58,065 nucleotides of DNA, taken from Flavobacteriales bacterium. GTDB taxonomy: Bacteria > Bacteroidota > Bacteroidia > Flavobacteriales_D > Sanyastnellaceae. Below the pieces are notes generated by a model. The model was given only the letters and a program-made list of their open reading frames with translations. It had not been told where the DNA came from and searched no databases. Below, piece after piece: positions 8,037 through 16,569 of this stretch; the first letter of the stretch is position 1; the number at the start of each line of letters is the position of its first letter. Position numbers and translations under genes: made by a program. The stretch lies in assembly GCA_029238785.1 (NCBI GenBank), contig JAQWFN010000094.1:1-58065 (forward strand), written 5' to 3'.

Positions 8037-9182
8037 TTACTCGCTAATCACCCGAATGCTTGACTGAAGGCTTTTGGCATTTCGCTTCACTTCATCAATA
8101 CTTTCGCCTAAAACCGTTACATGGCCCATTTTTCTGAAGGGCTTGGTGCTTGTTTTCCCATAGAGGTGAGGATAGACCTTTGGCATCGCAAGGACCTCGT
8201 TCATGCCTTCGTAGACCACTGGTCCGGCATGGCCTTTTTCGCCCAAAAGGTTGATCATTGCTGAAGGACAGCGCAAACTTGGATCGCCAAGGGGCAAATT
8301 TAAAATGGCCCTGAGGTGCTGCTCGAATTGTGAGGTGTAATTGGCTTCAATGGTTTGATGACCGCTATTGTGTGTTCTTGGAGCAACTTCATTCACCAAA
8401 ACATTGCCCGTTTTATCGAGGAACATTTCTACAGCGAGGATACCAACGAAGTCCATTGCTTCCACCACTTTCATGGCCAATTCTTTCGCTGAATTTTCTT
8501 GTTCTTGGGTGATGCTTGCCGGGCTCAACAAGAAATCTACGAGGTTGGCTTCAGGGTTGAACACCAATTCTACCGTGGGGTAAACCGCTACTTCACCCGA
8601 CTTATTTCGGGCAACAATAACGCTCAATTCTTTTTCGATATCCACTAAGGCTTCTAAAACACAGGGTCCGTCGAAGGCTTGAGCTAAATCGTGCTCATTC
8701 ATCAAGACCTGCACTCCTTTTCCATCGTAGCCACCCGTTCTTAACTTTTGAACTACAGGCAAGTTGGTTGGTGAAAGTGCTGCTTTTGATTCAATGAGTG
8801 TGAAGTTCGAACTCGGAATATTGTTGTTTGCATAGAATTGCTTCTGCAGTCCTTTATCTTTAATGATGTGAAGGTGTTTTGGCGAAGGGCAAACGGCTAC
8901 TCCTTGTTTTTCGAGGTCTTCTAGGGCTTTAACGTTTACATTTTCGATTTCGATAGTGATCATGTCTTTGTCTTTCCCGAAATCCATCACCGTTTGGTAA
9001 TCGTTAAAATCGCCCACCACAAAACCCGTTGAAAGCGTGGAACAAGGGGCATCTGGCGCGGGGTCGAGGAAATGAACATCAATATCGAGACTAATGGCGG
9101 GTTGTTGAAGCATTCGCCCCAATTGGCCACCACCAAGAACACCTAGTTTAAATCGTTTTCCGTAAAATGCGCTCGTTTTCAT
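8037..9182 (-). CDS. purK: N5-carboxyaminoimidazole ribonucleotide synthase PurK
   Basis: 381 residues. ATP-grasp enzyme of purine synthesis that carboxylates AIR with bicarbonate. Signatures: LGVLGGGQLGRML at the N-terminus, KLRTGGYDGKGV for ATP binding, VDIEKELSVIVARN, and the late ATP-grasp metal motif VNEVAPRTHNSGH. Its ATG follows the stop of the PhyH gene directly (TAGATG), so the two are probably co-transcribed. A poly-T tract lies just after the stop, without a convincing GC-rich stem. Confidence 0.97.
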   Translation of the reverse strand: MKTSAFYGKRFKLGVLGGGQLGRMLQQPAISLDIDVHFLDPAPDAPCSTLSTGFVVGDFNDYQTVMDFGKDKDMITIEIENVNVKALEDLEKQGVAVCPSPKHLHIIKDKGLQKQFYANNNIPSSNFTLIESKAALSPTNLPVVQKLRTGGYDGKGVQVLMNEHDLAQAFDGPCVLEALVDIEKELSVIVARNKSGEVAVYPTVELVFNPEANLVDFLLSPASITQEQENSAKELAMKVVEAMDFVGILAVEMFLDKTGNVLVNEVAPRTHNSGHQTIEANYTSQFEQHLRAILNLPLGDPSLRCPSAMINLLGEKGHAGPVVYEGMNEVLAMPKVYPHLYGKTSTKPFRKMGHVTVLGESIDEVKRNAKSLQSSIRVISE

Positions 9183-10142
9183 CTAATCTTCAGGTAAAAT
9201 AGCTGGTCTTTGGGTCAGCTCGTGATAACAAATCACATCGTCGGCAAAGTAGTGCACCACCATGCTTTTTCTTGTGAGTTGTTGATTATTCATTTTCCGT
9301 GCTCCATGAATCAAGTTAGCATGCCATATAAAAACGTCGCCGGCTTGAGTATGAAGCACTTCTTCTTTTAATCCTTCTTGTTTTATTAAAGCTTGAATGG
9401 CCTCTTCGTAGTTGTAATAGGCATTTTCCCCCAGCATCCATTTCCCTCCACCGTGATCGTAGGCTTCATTGAGCAGATAAGGCAAGCGATGGCTTCCCGG
9501 GAAGTACTTCAAAGGTCCTTGATCATCACCGATTTCTTCGAAGGCGGTCCACGCAGCTGCCATGTTCCCAAGGGGGTAGGTGGTCATGTGCACAGAATCT
9601 GAGTGTGCTCTTTGCTCAGAACTTTTGATAAAGTTGATGCTTTGAAATGGCTTGAAGTTTCGTTGATGAATGAGCTCCAGGTAGCGTAATATGGTTGGGT
9701 CTTTGGCAATTTTACCCAGCACCTTCGAGTTTCGGTAGGCGAACATGATTTTCTTGCCCGTGTAGTTGTAGTCGATTTTACCTGAGCTCATCATCTCTCC
9801 AACATCTTTGTTTGCTTCTTGAATGAGGGCTTCTGAAAAGTGCTTCCTCAGAATGATAAAGCCTTTTTCTTGCCAGTTTTTCAAAGCTAGCTGCTCTTCT
9901 TCCTTACAGTTCAAGTTGTTCAAGAACGTTGAGGCATTTGGTCCGTCTAAGGGCGGCAAATCCATGGGCAGATGCGCAAAATCTGCACTAGAGATGGGGC
10001 TGTAAACCGACTTTTTGAGTCCGTATTTCGCATACAAGCTCTTGCTTTTCTTAAGCGCTTTTCGATGGCTCAAGTTGAAAATAACGTAAGCTGGTTTGAA
10101 GCGACGAAGGGCTCCATAGTATTTTTGAAACGACCATTTCAT
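9183..10142 (-). CDS. Phytanoyl-CoA dioxygenase (PhyH) family protein
   Basis: 319 residues from ATG 10142. A TTG start three codons earlier would fall inside the -7 promoter box (10149-10156), so the ATG is preferred. The Fe(II)/2-oxoglutarate dioxygenase facial triad is visible: H180-S-D182 (EQRAHSDSVHM) and H279 (NLIHGARK), with R282 or R291 for 2-oxoglutarate. GPLKYFPGSHRLPYLL is typical of PhyH proteins. The substrate cannot be deduced. The 60 N-terminal residues are basic and lack an obvious fold. It is the first gene of the unit ending with purK. Confidence 0.85.
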   Translation of the reverse strand: MKWSFQKYYGALRRFKPAYVIFNLSHRKALKKSKSLYAKYGLKKSVYSPISSADFAHLPMDLPPLDGPNASTFLNNLNCKEEEQLALKNWQEKGFIILRKHFSEALIQEANKDVGEMMSSGKIDYNYTGKKIMFAYRNSKVLGKIAKDPTILRYLELIHQRNFKPFQSINFIKSSEQRAHSDSVHMTTYPLGNMAAAWTAFEEIGDDQGPLKYFPGSHRLPYLLNEAYDHGGGKWMLGENAYYNYEEAIQALIKQEGLKEEVLHTQAGDVFIWHANLIHGARKMNNQQLTRKSMVVHYFADDVICYHELTQRPAILPED

Positions 10143-10148
10143 GAATTG

Positions 10149-10156
10149 CAAAAGTA
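10149..10156 (-). promoter_or_regulatory. -7 box of the PhyH-purK unit
   Basis: Minus-strand TACTTTTG matches the Bacteroidota -7 consensus TAnnTTTG. Only six bases separate it from the ATG, so the transcript would have a 5' leader of about two to three bases. No clear -33 TTG is seen at the usual spacing. Confidence 0.45.
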
Positions 10157-10159
10157 GGG

Positions 10160-10345
10160 GTATTTATTGAGGAATTAAGAATGCGTGAATGCGCGAAAGA
10201 ACAAGTTAAACAAACCCGCGCCAGCGAACTAAACCGGAGCAAAGCGACCCTAAACAGGCGAAGCCCTAAACCAAAACAGCCTTAGATCAAACCCAAACGC
10301 ACGACTCTCGCATCCCGAATCCCGAATCCCGCATCCCAACTTCTC
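10160..10345. repeat. Intergenic repeat region with a 7-bp microsatellite
   Basis: The 254-bp gap between divergent genes carries 3.7 tandem copies of ATCCCGA/C at 10312-10337. Minus-strand 10281-10298 reads GTTTGGGTTTGATCTAAG, matching 15 of 18 bases at 42901-42918, the lead-in to the 79-bp tandem repeat. No gene is seen here; only a short spurious frame exists. Confidence 0.6.
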
Positions 10346-10396
10346 ATCACTAAAAACAAAACAATTATCTTCGCTGAAACAATCAACACCTACGAT

Positions 10397-11473
10397 ATGC
10401 GCATTTCCCTTCTTCTGCTTGCTGTACTTTTTTTCGGCACGGCTTTCGGCCAAACAAAAAACAACATTGAAGCTGCAGAATACGACCCGATAAATAATCG
10501 CTACTTCGTTTCAAATGGCAGTTCTATCCTTGTTACCAGCGACGGTGGAAATACCTGGAGCGCTTTCGGAAATGCCGTGGCATCTCATGGAATGGAAGTG
10601 ATGGGAAACACCCTCTTTGCGATCTCTGGTGACTTCGTTAGGGGCTACGACCTCACCACGGAAGAAGAAGTGATGGAAATTGAAATTGCCAGCGCTATCT
10701 TTCTTAACGGAATGGGAAACAATGGTACAGACCTTCTTTACATCACCGATTTTGGGGCGAGCAGAATTCTGGAAATCAACGTGAGTGACTTGAGCAACCC
10801 AACAGTAAGCACAGTAGTGAACAACACAGGAACTACACCCAACGGAATTGTTGTAGATAACGACAATAACCGCGCTGTTTTTGTGAATTGGGGATCAAAT
10901 ACACCTATTATTGAAATGGACTTGGACACTTATGAATTGAACACCTTGATCAATTCAGGACTTACAAATTGCGATGGAATCGACAACGACAGCTATGGTA
11001 ACTTCTACGTCTCTTCTTGGCAGCCAACGCGCATTACTCGTTACAGCGATAACTTTAACAATAGCGAAATCATTACAGCTCCCGGATTAAGTAGTCCGGC
11101 AGACATTAGCTATGCGCAAAGCACCGACACCTTGGCCATTGCCAACAGTGGCAACGACAACGTCACGTTCATCTATTTCGATCAAACCAATAATATCGCA
11201 TCGAACGATGTTCAAAGTTATGAGGTGCAATTGATTCAAAACCCTTTGAATGAAAGTTCAGCACTGAGGTTTAATTTGAGCACTGCTGCTTTAACAAACA
11301 TCAGCTTGTTTAGTATTGACGGGAAATTGGCCTTGAACTTTTTTGAAGGTCAACTGCCTGCAGGTGAGCAAAAAGTACTTTTCGCTGGCATGAACCTTGC
11401 TGCTGGAAATTACATCTTGCAGCTTCAAATCAACGGTGAGCTTGTTCACAGCCAACAAGTGGTAAAACAATAA
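10397..11473 (+). CDS. Secreted beta-propeller protein with a T9SS sorting domain
   Basis: 358 residues. The signal peptide (MRISLLLLAVLFFGTAFGQ) is followed by one Asp-box (TSDGGNTW) and a run of SMP-30/NHL-like repeats (NGIVVDNDNNRAVFVNW, CDGIDNDSYGNFYVSSW, SSPADISYAQSTDTLAIANS) that predict a beta-propeller. Residues about 280-358 form a type A T9SS C-terminal domain: NPLNESSALRFNLS, LFSIDGKLAL, and a final LAAGNYILQLQINGELVHSQQVVKQ-type strand set. It should be exported and attached to the cell surface. Binding partner unknown. A possible promoter TATCTTCG lies at 10366-10373. Confidence 0.85.
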   Translation: MRISLLLLAVLFFGTAFGQTKNNIEAAEYDPINNRYFVSNGSSILVTSDGGNTWSAFGNAVASHGMEVMGNTLFAISGDFVRGYDLTTEEEVMEIEIASAIFLNGMGNNGTDLLYITDFGASRILEINVSDLSNPTVSTVVNNTGTTPNGIVVDNDNNRAVFVNWGSNTPIIEMDLDTYELNTLINSGLTNCDGIDNDSYGNFYVSSWQPTRITRYSDNFNNSEIITAPGLSSPADISYAQSTDTLAIANSGNDNVTFIYFDQTNNIASNDVQSYEVQLIQNPLNESSALRFNLSTAALTNISLFSIDGKLALNFFEGQLPAGEQKVLFAGMNLAAGNYILQLQINGELVHSQQVVKQ

Positions 11474-11502
11474 GCAAAAGCCAAAGGGCTGCCTCACTTT
11501 TG

Positions 11503-11510
11503 TAACTTTG
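11503..11510 (+). promoter_or_regulatory. -7 box of the 188-residue barrel protein
   Basis: TAACTTTG fits TAnnTTTG and ends five bases before the ATG at 11516, implying a near-leaderless transcript. A -33 element is not obvious. Confidence 0.4.
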
Positions 11511-11515
11511 ATGAA

Positions 11516-12082
11516 ATGAAAAATGTCCTCTTAATTACCATTTTCTGCACCAGCTTCTTGTTCCTCGAGGCGCAAATTACTCCGCGCGAAACACAAACAC
11601 AACGGGAAAAGAGCGATAATCGAAATACAAAAAAACTGGGCGACCGCCTTGTTTACACCGGTAATGTATCCTTAGTATTCGGAAACCAAACCTTTGTAGG
11701 TGCCGACCCTGGAATTGGATACAAAGTGAACGATTGGCTGGTTACAGGTTTTGGAGCGCATTACTATTACATCAGCTTCAACAACTACAACAACCGGATT
11801 TACGGTGGGCAGTTGTTTACGCAAGCTCGAGTGTATGATGGTGTAGTGCTCCTGAGTACCTTTCAAATGAGTAACACCCTCATTTACCGTCAAGTTGCGC
11901 AAAATGATTTTCGGGAAGGCAGAGATGTATGGGTTCCTCAATGGTTTGTGGGTGCCGGATACTTCCCTCAAGTGGGAGACCGATTGCGCTTTGGAGGCTC
12001 CATCATGTTTGACCTTATCCAAGACCCAAATTCACCTTGGCCAAACCCTAACTACAGCGCCGGAGTTATTTACGGATTTTAA
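11516..12082 (+). CDS. Outer-membrane beta-barrel protein, hypothetical
   Basis: 188 residues. The signal peptide (MKNVLLITIFCTSFLFLEAQ) is followed by a charged linker rich in Gln/Arg/Lys, then alternating strands such as GFGAHYYYISF and YGGQLFTQARVY. It ends in the aromatic strand YSAGVIYGF, a typical barrel C-terminus. Length suggests eight strands. The mscS-type gene begins three bases after its stop, so they share a transcript. Function unknown. Confidence 0.7.
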   Translation: MKNVLLITIFCTSFLFLEAQITPRETQTQREKSDNRNTKKLGDRLVYTGNVSLVFGNQTFVGADPGIGYKVNDWLVTGFGAHYYYISFNNYNNRIYGGQLFTQARVYDGVVLLSTFQMSNTLIYRQVAQNDFREGRDVWVPQWFVGAGYFPQVGDRLRFGGSIMFDLIQDPNSPWPNPNYSAGVIYGF

Positions 12083-12085
12083 ACC

Positions 12086-13138
12086 ATGCACATTTTAGAA
12101 TACACCTTTCTCAATAACACATTAGAAAACTGGGGAATCGCACTTATCTATGTGGCCGGTTCGCTGGTCTTAGCACGGATACTTTATTGGGTATTCTCCA
12201 AAATCTTCAAGTCTTTCGCCAGTAAAACCAAACAGCGTTTCGACGATATCCTCGTCGATATGCTCGAAGAACCCATCGTTTTAGCGGTGGTGATTATTGG
12301 TCTGTGGTGGGGCTACGATCATTTGAATTTTAGCGATGGCGTTGACAAATGGGTAGTAAGGGTTTTCAGAATCTTGGTGGGGCTCAATATGACCTGGATG
12401 TTTATTCGCCTGTTTGACGCCATGCTGGGCGAGTTCTTAATCCCTTTCGCCAAAAGGAAAACGAGCGATAATACCGACCGTTTCCTCGATATGATCCGCA
12501 AAACCCTAAAAGCCATTTTTTGGGTAATTGGTATCATCATCACCCTGTCCAATGCAGACTACGACGTGGGCGCATTAATTGCTGGTTTAGGGATTGGTGG
12601 TATTGCCATGGCGATGGCTGCTAAAGACTTTGTTGCAAACATCTTTGGAGGAATCACCGTTTTCTTCGACAAGCCCTTCACCTTTGGCGACAGAATTCAA
12701 GTGGGTGGATACGATGGTATGGTACAGGAAATTGGCATCCGATCAAGCAAAATTAAAACCTTGGATGGAAGAATTGTGATCATCCCAAATCACAAGTTTA
12801 CCGACAGCTACGTAGAAAACGTTTCATTAGAGCCAACACGTAAAACACGGGTAAACCTGGGACTCACCTACGACACTTCGCACGAGCGCATTGAAGAAGC
12901 TATTGCCATTCTTAAGCAAATTGTACTCGATCAGGACATGGTTACCGATGAGTGCCTTGTATGGTTCTCCGGTTTTGGTGATTTCAGCCTGAACGTCTCG
13001 CTCATTTATTACATCAAAAAAGAAGGGGACCTCATCGAAGTCCCCAACCAAATCAACTTGGCAATTTTATCCGAATTCAACAAAGCCGGATTGGATTTTG
13101 CCTTTCCAACGCAAACTATACTTCACAAGGAGGCATAG
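12086..13138 (+). CDS. Small-conductance mechanosensitive channel, MscS family
   Basis: 350 residues. About four membrane segments occupy residues 15-180, followed by the pore-lining helix and its glycine/alanine pattern (GALIAGLGIGGIAMAMAAKDFVANIFGG). The beta domain follows (VFFDKPFTFGDRIQVGGYDGMVQEIGIRSSKIKTLDG and RIVIIPNHKF), then an alpha-beta cytosolic vestibule. MscS channels open under membrane tension and release solutes on osmotic downshock. The gene lies directly after the barrel-protein gene. Confidence 0.95.
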   Translation: MHILEYTFLNNTLENWGIALIYVAGSLVLARILYWVFSKIFKSFASKTKQRFDDILVDMLEEPIVLAVVIIGLWWGYDHLNFSDGVDKWVVRVFRILVGLNMTWMFIRLFDAMLGEFLIPFAKRKTSDNTDRFLDMIRKTLKAIFWVIGIIITLSNADYDVGALIAGLGIGGIAMAMAAKDFVANIFGGITVFFDKPFTFGDRIQVGGYDGMVQEIGIRSSKIKTLDGRIVIIPNHKFTDSYVENVSLEPTRKTRVNLGLTYDTSHERIEEAIAILKQIVLDQDMVTDECLVWFSGFGDFSLNVSLIYYIKKEGDLIEVPNQINLAILSEFNKAGLDFAFPTQTILHKEA

Positions 13139-13160
13139 ATTTTTAATCGGTTTTTTTTAA

Positions 13161-13688
13161 TTAGAATTTTGTGGTTAAACCAAGCGTTAACCAAGAGATT
13201 CCGTAACCAAGTTCGCCAAACGCTCCTACTTTTTCAGAGAACATGTAGCGGCCACCAACGAATGCTGAGAAACCAACACCTCCAACGGTAGGTTCAATTA
13301 CAAAGGCCTCTAAAGCTTCATTATCAGACTCGAATTTCGCTGAACCAACAACGTAGGCCAACATCAATCCTCCGTATAAGTCGAGGTTATCTGAACGATC
13401 GAGGTGATAAGCTCCTCTTGCACCAATAATGGTATAGCTGTATTTCCAAGAATAGCCCAACAATTCTTCTTTAGCTCCAGCATATCCAATATATCCTCCT
13501 AAAGAAATGTTTGGGTGTAACCCGTAATCTACTGAAACGCTCAAAGGGGGAAGCGTTGCGTCGCCAACACCATAGGCCAAACCTAATCCCACACCTAAAT
13601 TGGCATTGATTCCACCTTCTTCATAAACCTGCGCGCTGCCAAACAATGTGCTCAAAGCCAACGCCATAACGAGTAATACTTTTTTCAT
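13161..13688 (-). CDS. Outer-membrane beta-barrel protein, hypothetical
   Basis: 175 residues with a signal peptide (MKKVLLVMALALSTLFGSAQ). The rest is glycine- and aromatic-rich alternating strands (NLGVGLGLAYGVG, SLGGYIGYAG, GGLMLAYVVG, GFSAFVGGRYMF) and ends in WLTLGLTTKF, as in small eight-stranded barrels. It converges with the MscS gene 22 bp away without an obvious hairpin between them. Function unknown. Confidence 0.75.
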   Translation of the reverse strand: MKKVLLVMALALSTLFGSAQVYEEGGINANLGVGLGLAYGVGDATLPPLSVSVDYGLHPNISLGGYIGYAGAKEELLGYSWKYSYTIIGARGAYHLDRSDNLDLYGGLMLAYVVGSAKFESDNEALEAFVIEPTVGGVGFSAFVGGRYMFSEKVGAFGELGYGISWLTLGLTTKF

Positions 13689-13788
13689 GTCTTAAGTTGT
13701 TTTGAGCAAAATCGCATGAAGACAAGGGAAACGAAGTACGGCACCTGCCGTAAATTAGGAAGATGCAGTTGGCTTCGTGTTTAGGGGG

Positions 13789-13811
13789 GAAATCGAAAGA
13801 ATGTCGATTTC
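13789..13811. other. 8-bp inverted repeat between the barrel gene and mtgA
   Basis: GAAATCGA and TCGATTTC pair perfectly around a seven-base spacer. It lies 101 bp upstream of the 13161-13688 barrel gene (start 13688) and 113 bp past the mtgA stop. It could be an operator or a weak terminator for mtgA; no T-tract supports the latter. The rest of the 214-bp gap shows nothing recognisable. Confidence 0.35.
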
Positions 13812-13902
13812 AGAAGTACTTAGATTACAGCTTCAAGTACACTTCTGCAATCGTTAATCAGTGTTCCTTGTTCTTAAATCAAAAGAGAATGTCGAATATC
13901 GA

Positions 13903-14616
13903 TTAACGAACCTCGATTTTTGAAGATTTTACCTCAAAGTAACCCATACCCCCAAGAAACCTCATTTGTTGCTGAATTTTACCAATCCGCTTTTGCACGT
14001 AAGCCGAAGGTTTGTTTGCTTTAAAGACCTTAGGGTTAGGCAGCACTGCCGCCAATGTAGCACACTCCCGAGTACTGAGCTTACTTGCTGATTTCTTAAA
14101 GAACACCTCACTTGCCGCTTCCGCCCCAAAAATGCCCTCGCCAAATTCTACTTCATCTAAATACACCTGAAGAATGCGCTCTTTCGACCAAAACAACTCA
14201 ATGAGGAAAGTAAAATACACTTCCAAACCCTTCCTAAACCAACTGCGCTCTGGCCAAAGAAATACATTTTTTGCTACTTGCTGGGTGATGGTGCTTGCTC
14301 CCCGCTTTCTTTCATGAGTTTTGTTGTACTCTCGTGCACTTTGAATAGCTTCCCAATCAAAACCATTGTGATCTCGAAAGCGCTGATCTTCTGCGGCAAC
14401 AACCGCTAAAGGTAAGCTGGTATCGAAATAATTTACATCGCTTTTTGAAAGGTGAAAGGTCTTCCCTTCAGCCAGAGAAAAATAATCCCGAGCTTGTAGA
14501 TATGTGATGGGGGGATCAATCCATCGATACGATAAAACCCACAGCACAGTACCGATGAAGAAGAACAATATGCTCCTCAACACCCACTTCTTTAACCACT
14601 TTAGTGCTTTCTTCAT
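13903..14616 (-). CDS. mtgA: Monofunctional biosynthetic peptidoglycan transglycosylase
   Basis: 237 residues. A single N-terminal membrane anchor (WVLRSILFFFIGTVLWVLSY) is followed by a GT51 domain. Key motifs: AAEDQRFRDHNGFDW (catalytic Glu in EDQRF, about residue 76) and KRGASTITQQVAKNVFL (about 105-120), then WSKERILQVYLDEVEFGEGIFG. It polymerises lipid II glycan chains at the periplasmic face. No transpeptidase domain is present, so it is the MtgA form, not PBP1. It is divergent from the methyltransferase gene. Confidence 0.95.
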   Translation of the reverse strand: MKKALKWLKKWVLRSILFFFIGTVLWVLSYRWIDPPITYLQARDYFSLAEGKTFHLSKSDVNYFDTSLPLAVVAAEDQRFRDHNGFDWEAIQSAREYNKTHERKRGASTITQQVAKNVFLWPERSWFRKGLEVYFTFLIELFWSKERILQVYLDEVEFGEGIFGAEAASEVFFKKSASKLSTRECATLAAVLPNPKVFKANKPSAYVQKRIGKIQQQMRFLGGMGYFEVKSSKIEVR

Positions 14617-14683
14617 TTAAAAGCAAAAATACATCTCTGCCGTCGATATTCATGCATCGCTTGAAGTTCACTAATTTCGTTGC

Positions 14684-15340
14684 ATGATAAAGCGACTCCT
14701 TCACTACGGCAAACGAATCCTGGGCATGCCTTCAAACTATGGCGGCTTTGAAAATTCAAGCAAGTTTTGGGAAGCGCGCTACAAGTCGGGAGGAAATTCT
14801 GGTCCGGGTTCATACGACCAACTCGCGGAGTTCAAGGCGAAGATCATTAACGACCTGCTTCGTCAGCTTCAAGTTCATGCAGTTTTTGAGTTGGGTTGTG
14901 GCGATGGCAACCAACTTTCGATGCTGCAACTTCCACACTACACTGGTGTTGACGTTAGCCCAAGCATCATTGAAAAGTGCAAAAAGAAATTCAAAGACGA
15001 TCCCATCAAACAATTTGTGCTCCTTCAAGATTTGCCTAAAAAGCAATTCGACATGGGCCTGTCGCTCGATGTGATTTACCACCTGGTGGAAGACGACATT
15101 TACCAAGAACACCTCAAGCTACTCTTCGAACAAAGCAAACGTTTTGTGCTGATTTACTCCAGTAATCATGAGTCCGAAGAAGAAGGCCCTGCCCACGTGA
15201 AGCACCGAAAATTCACTGATGATGTGGCGCGCGAACATAAAAAATGGGCACTCGTGAAACACATTCCCAACGAGTACCCATTCCAAGGTGATTATAGCAC
15301 TGGTTCTAGCGCCGACTTTTACCTCTACGCTCGCACTTAA
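14684..15340 (+). CDS. Class I SAM-dependent methyltransferase
   Basis: 218 residues. The SAM-binding motif I is VFELGCGDGNQLSML, followed by TGVDVSPSIIEKC (acidic residue of motif II) and DMGLSLDVIYHLVED (motif IV region). The N-terminus includes NSSKFWEARYKSGGNSGPGSYD, common to methyltransferases linked to polysaccharide genes. Substrate unknown. A box TAATTTCG ends four bases before the ATG. Its stop overlaps the convergent peptidase gene by four bases. Confidence 0.85.
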   Translation: MIKRLLHYGKRILGMPSNYGGFENSSKFWEARYKSGGNSGPGSYDQLAEFKAKIINDLLRQLQVHAVFELGCGDGNQLSMLQLPHYTGVDVSPSIIEKCKKKFKDDPIKQFVLLQDLPKKQFDMGLSLDVIYHLVEDDIYQEHLKLLFEQSKRFVLIYSSNHESEEEGPAHVKHRKFTDDVAREHKKWALVKHIPNEYPFQGDYSTGSSADFYLYART

Positions 15341-16449
15341 GGCTTCAAATTCTTAGAAATAGCCTTGCTCACCGCATCTTTGTGCAAGAGAATACCAACT
15401 GTTTTCATTAAAAAATAATGATAACTCACGTATTGGAGTCCGCCATAAGGATTCTCACTTCCCCAAGAGTTTTTAATGATGAAGTAAGGTGTACCGTTTT
15501 GGTCTTTCGCCATGCCCACAATGTGCATGAGGTGATCGTCTGTTGTGCTGTGGCTGTTGTAGGCCTTTTGACGGTCTTCTTGCGTTACTTCTAGTTCTTC
15601 ATGAGCCTTGGTGAAAAGCTCTTCTCTAGGTACATCATCGCCAATCAAAACAGCCACGCCATTTCTAAAAGAGAAACCTTTTTCGCTAACGTCAGCGTCC
15701 CATGCAACAGTGTATCCCGACTTCAATGCTACTTCTGTCATCATCACCAAATCATTCATAGGAACATTGTAATACACTCCATTAGAGAAATTATCTGGCA
15801 CTTCGAGAATGAATTTTTCGTAGAAAGGATGATGGGTGAAACTGCTAAAGCTCACGTAGTCTTCGGCTTTCAAACCCAAATCATCGCGAAGTTGAATGGG
15901 ATTGGTTTTCTTGCCTTGGTATTCAAAACTTTCTGGCACCTCACCTAAATAAGCATCAAGAACGCCATTTACCGCTTCCAACCAATATTCAGAAACCGTT
16001 CGTTGTTCTGTCAATGCTTTTAACATTGCTTCAAGTACCGCATCCATTTCCGCGTGGTCGTGCTCGGTTTCCTTGTTTTGCAAGCCGCTGTAAACCGACT
16101 CAGGAACGACTCCATAATTTGCAATGGCATTGATCACATCATGAGAAAGACTTCCTGGTCCGAACTGCGTTTTCCCTTGATAGCGCAGGTACATCTCTGC
16201 TTTTTTCGGGTAGGTCATTCTAACGTTGAACATTTCAGACAAGTCGTGCTCTCCTTTGCCCATGCGCATCAACTCAGATTCGATAAAACTTCCTGTGGCA
16301 TAGCTCCAACACGTTCCTGTTCTGCACTGGTCTTTTGTTTCCGTTTTGTCTAAGTTCACAATATCCGTGAAGGTATAAACGGGTTTTTCTTGCGCATTCA
16401 CGTTTAATGCGAAAAGTGCTACGAGAGCAAAAAAGAATATTTTTTTCAT
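15337..16449 (-). CDS. Secreted C1 cysteine peptidase (aminopeptidase C/bleomycin hydrolase-like)
   Basis: 370 residues with a signal peptide (MKKIFFFALVALFALNVNAQ), so exported. The papain-type active site is complete: Q41 (oxyanion) and C47 in KDQCRTGTCWSYA, H309 in DDHLMHIVG, N327 in IIKNSWG. The arrangement and the long middle region (ELMRMGKGEHDLSEMF through GYTVAWDADVSEKGF) match the PepC/bleomycin hydrolase clade. That clade is usually cytosolic, so the signal peptide is a notable difference, though such forms occur in Bacteroidota. Confidence 0.9.
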   Translation of the reverse strand: MKKIFFFALVALFALNVNAQEKPVYTFTDIVNLDKTETKDQCRTGTCWSYATGSFIESELMRMGKGEHDLSEMFNVRMTYPKKAEMYLRYQGKTQFGPGSLSHDVINAIANYGVVPESVYSGLQNKETEHDHAEMDAVLEAMLKALTEQRTVSEYWLEAVNGVLDAYLGEVPESFEYQGKKTNPIQLRDDLGLKAEDYVSFSSFTHHPFYEKFILEVPDNFSNGVYYNVPMNDLVMMTEVALKSGYTVAWDADVSEKGFSFRNGVAVLIGDDVPREELFTKAHEELEVTQEDRQKAYNSHSTTDDHLMHIVGMAKDQNGTPYFIIKNSWGSENPYGGLQYVSYHYFLMKTVGILLHKDAVSKAISKNLKP

Positions 16450-16569
16450 CTTAAAAGTTCATTTCTTGGCAAGATACTTTTTGCCTTTCATTGTATCAAC
16501 CTAAACTTGTTAAAAGAAGGAAGAAGGGTGACTAAAAAAGTTGCTTAAAAACAACAACATTCGCAAGAT

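Noticed and set aside
13689-13902. tRNA or small RNA gene in the gap
   Set aside because: No cloverleaf could be drawn and no terminator follows; only an 8-bp inverted repeat is present.
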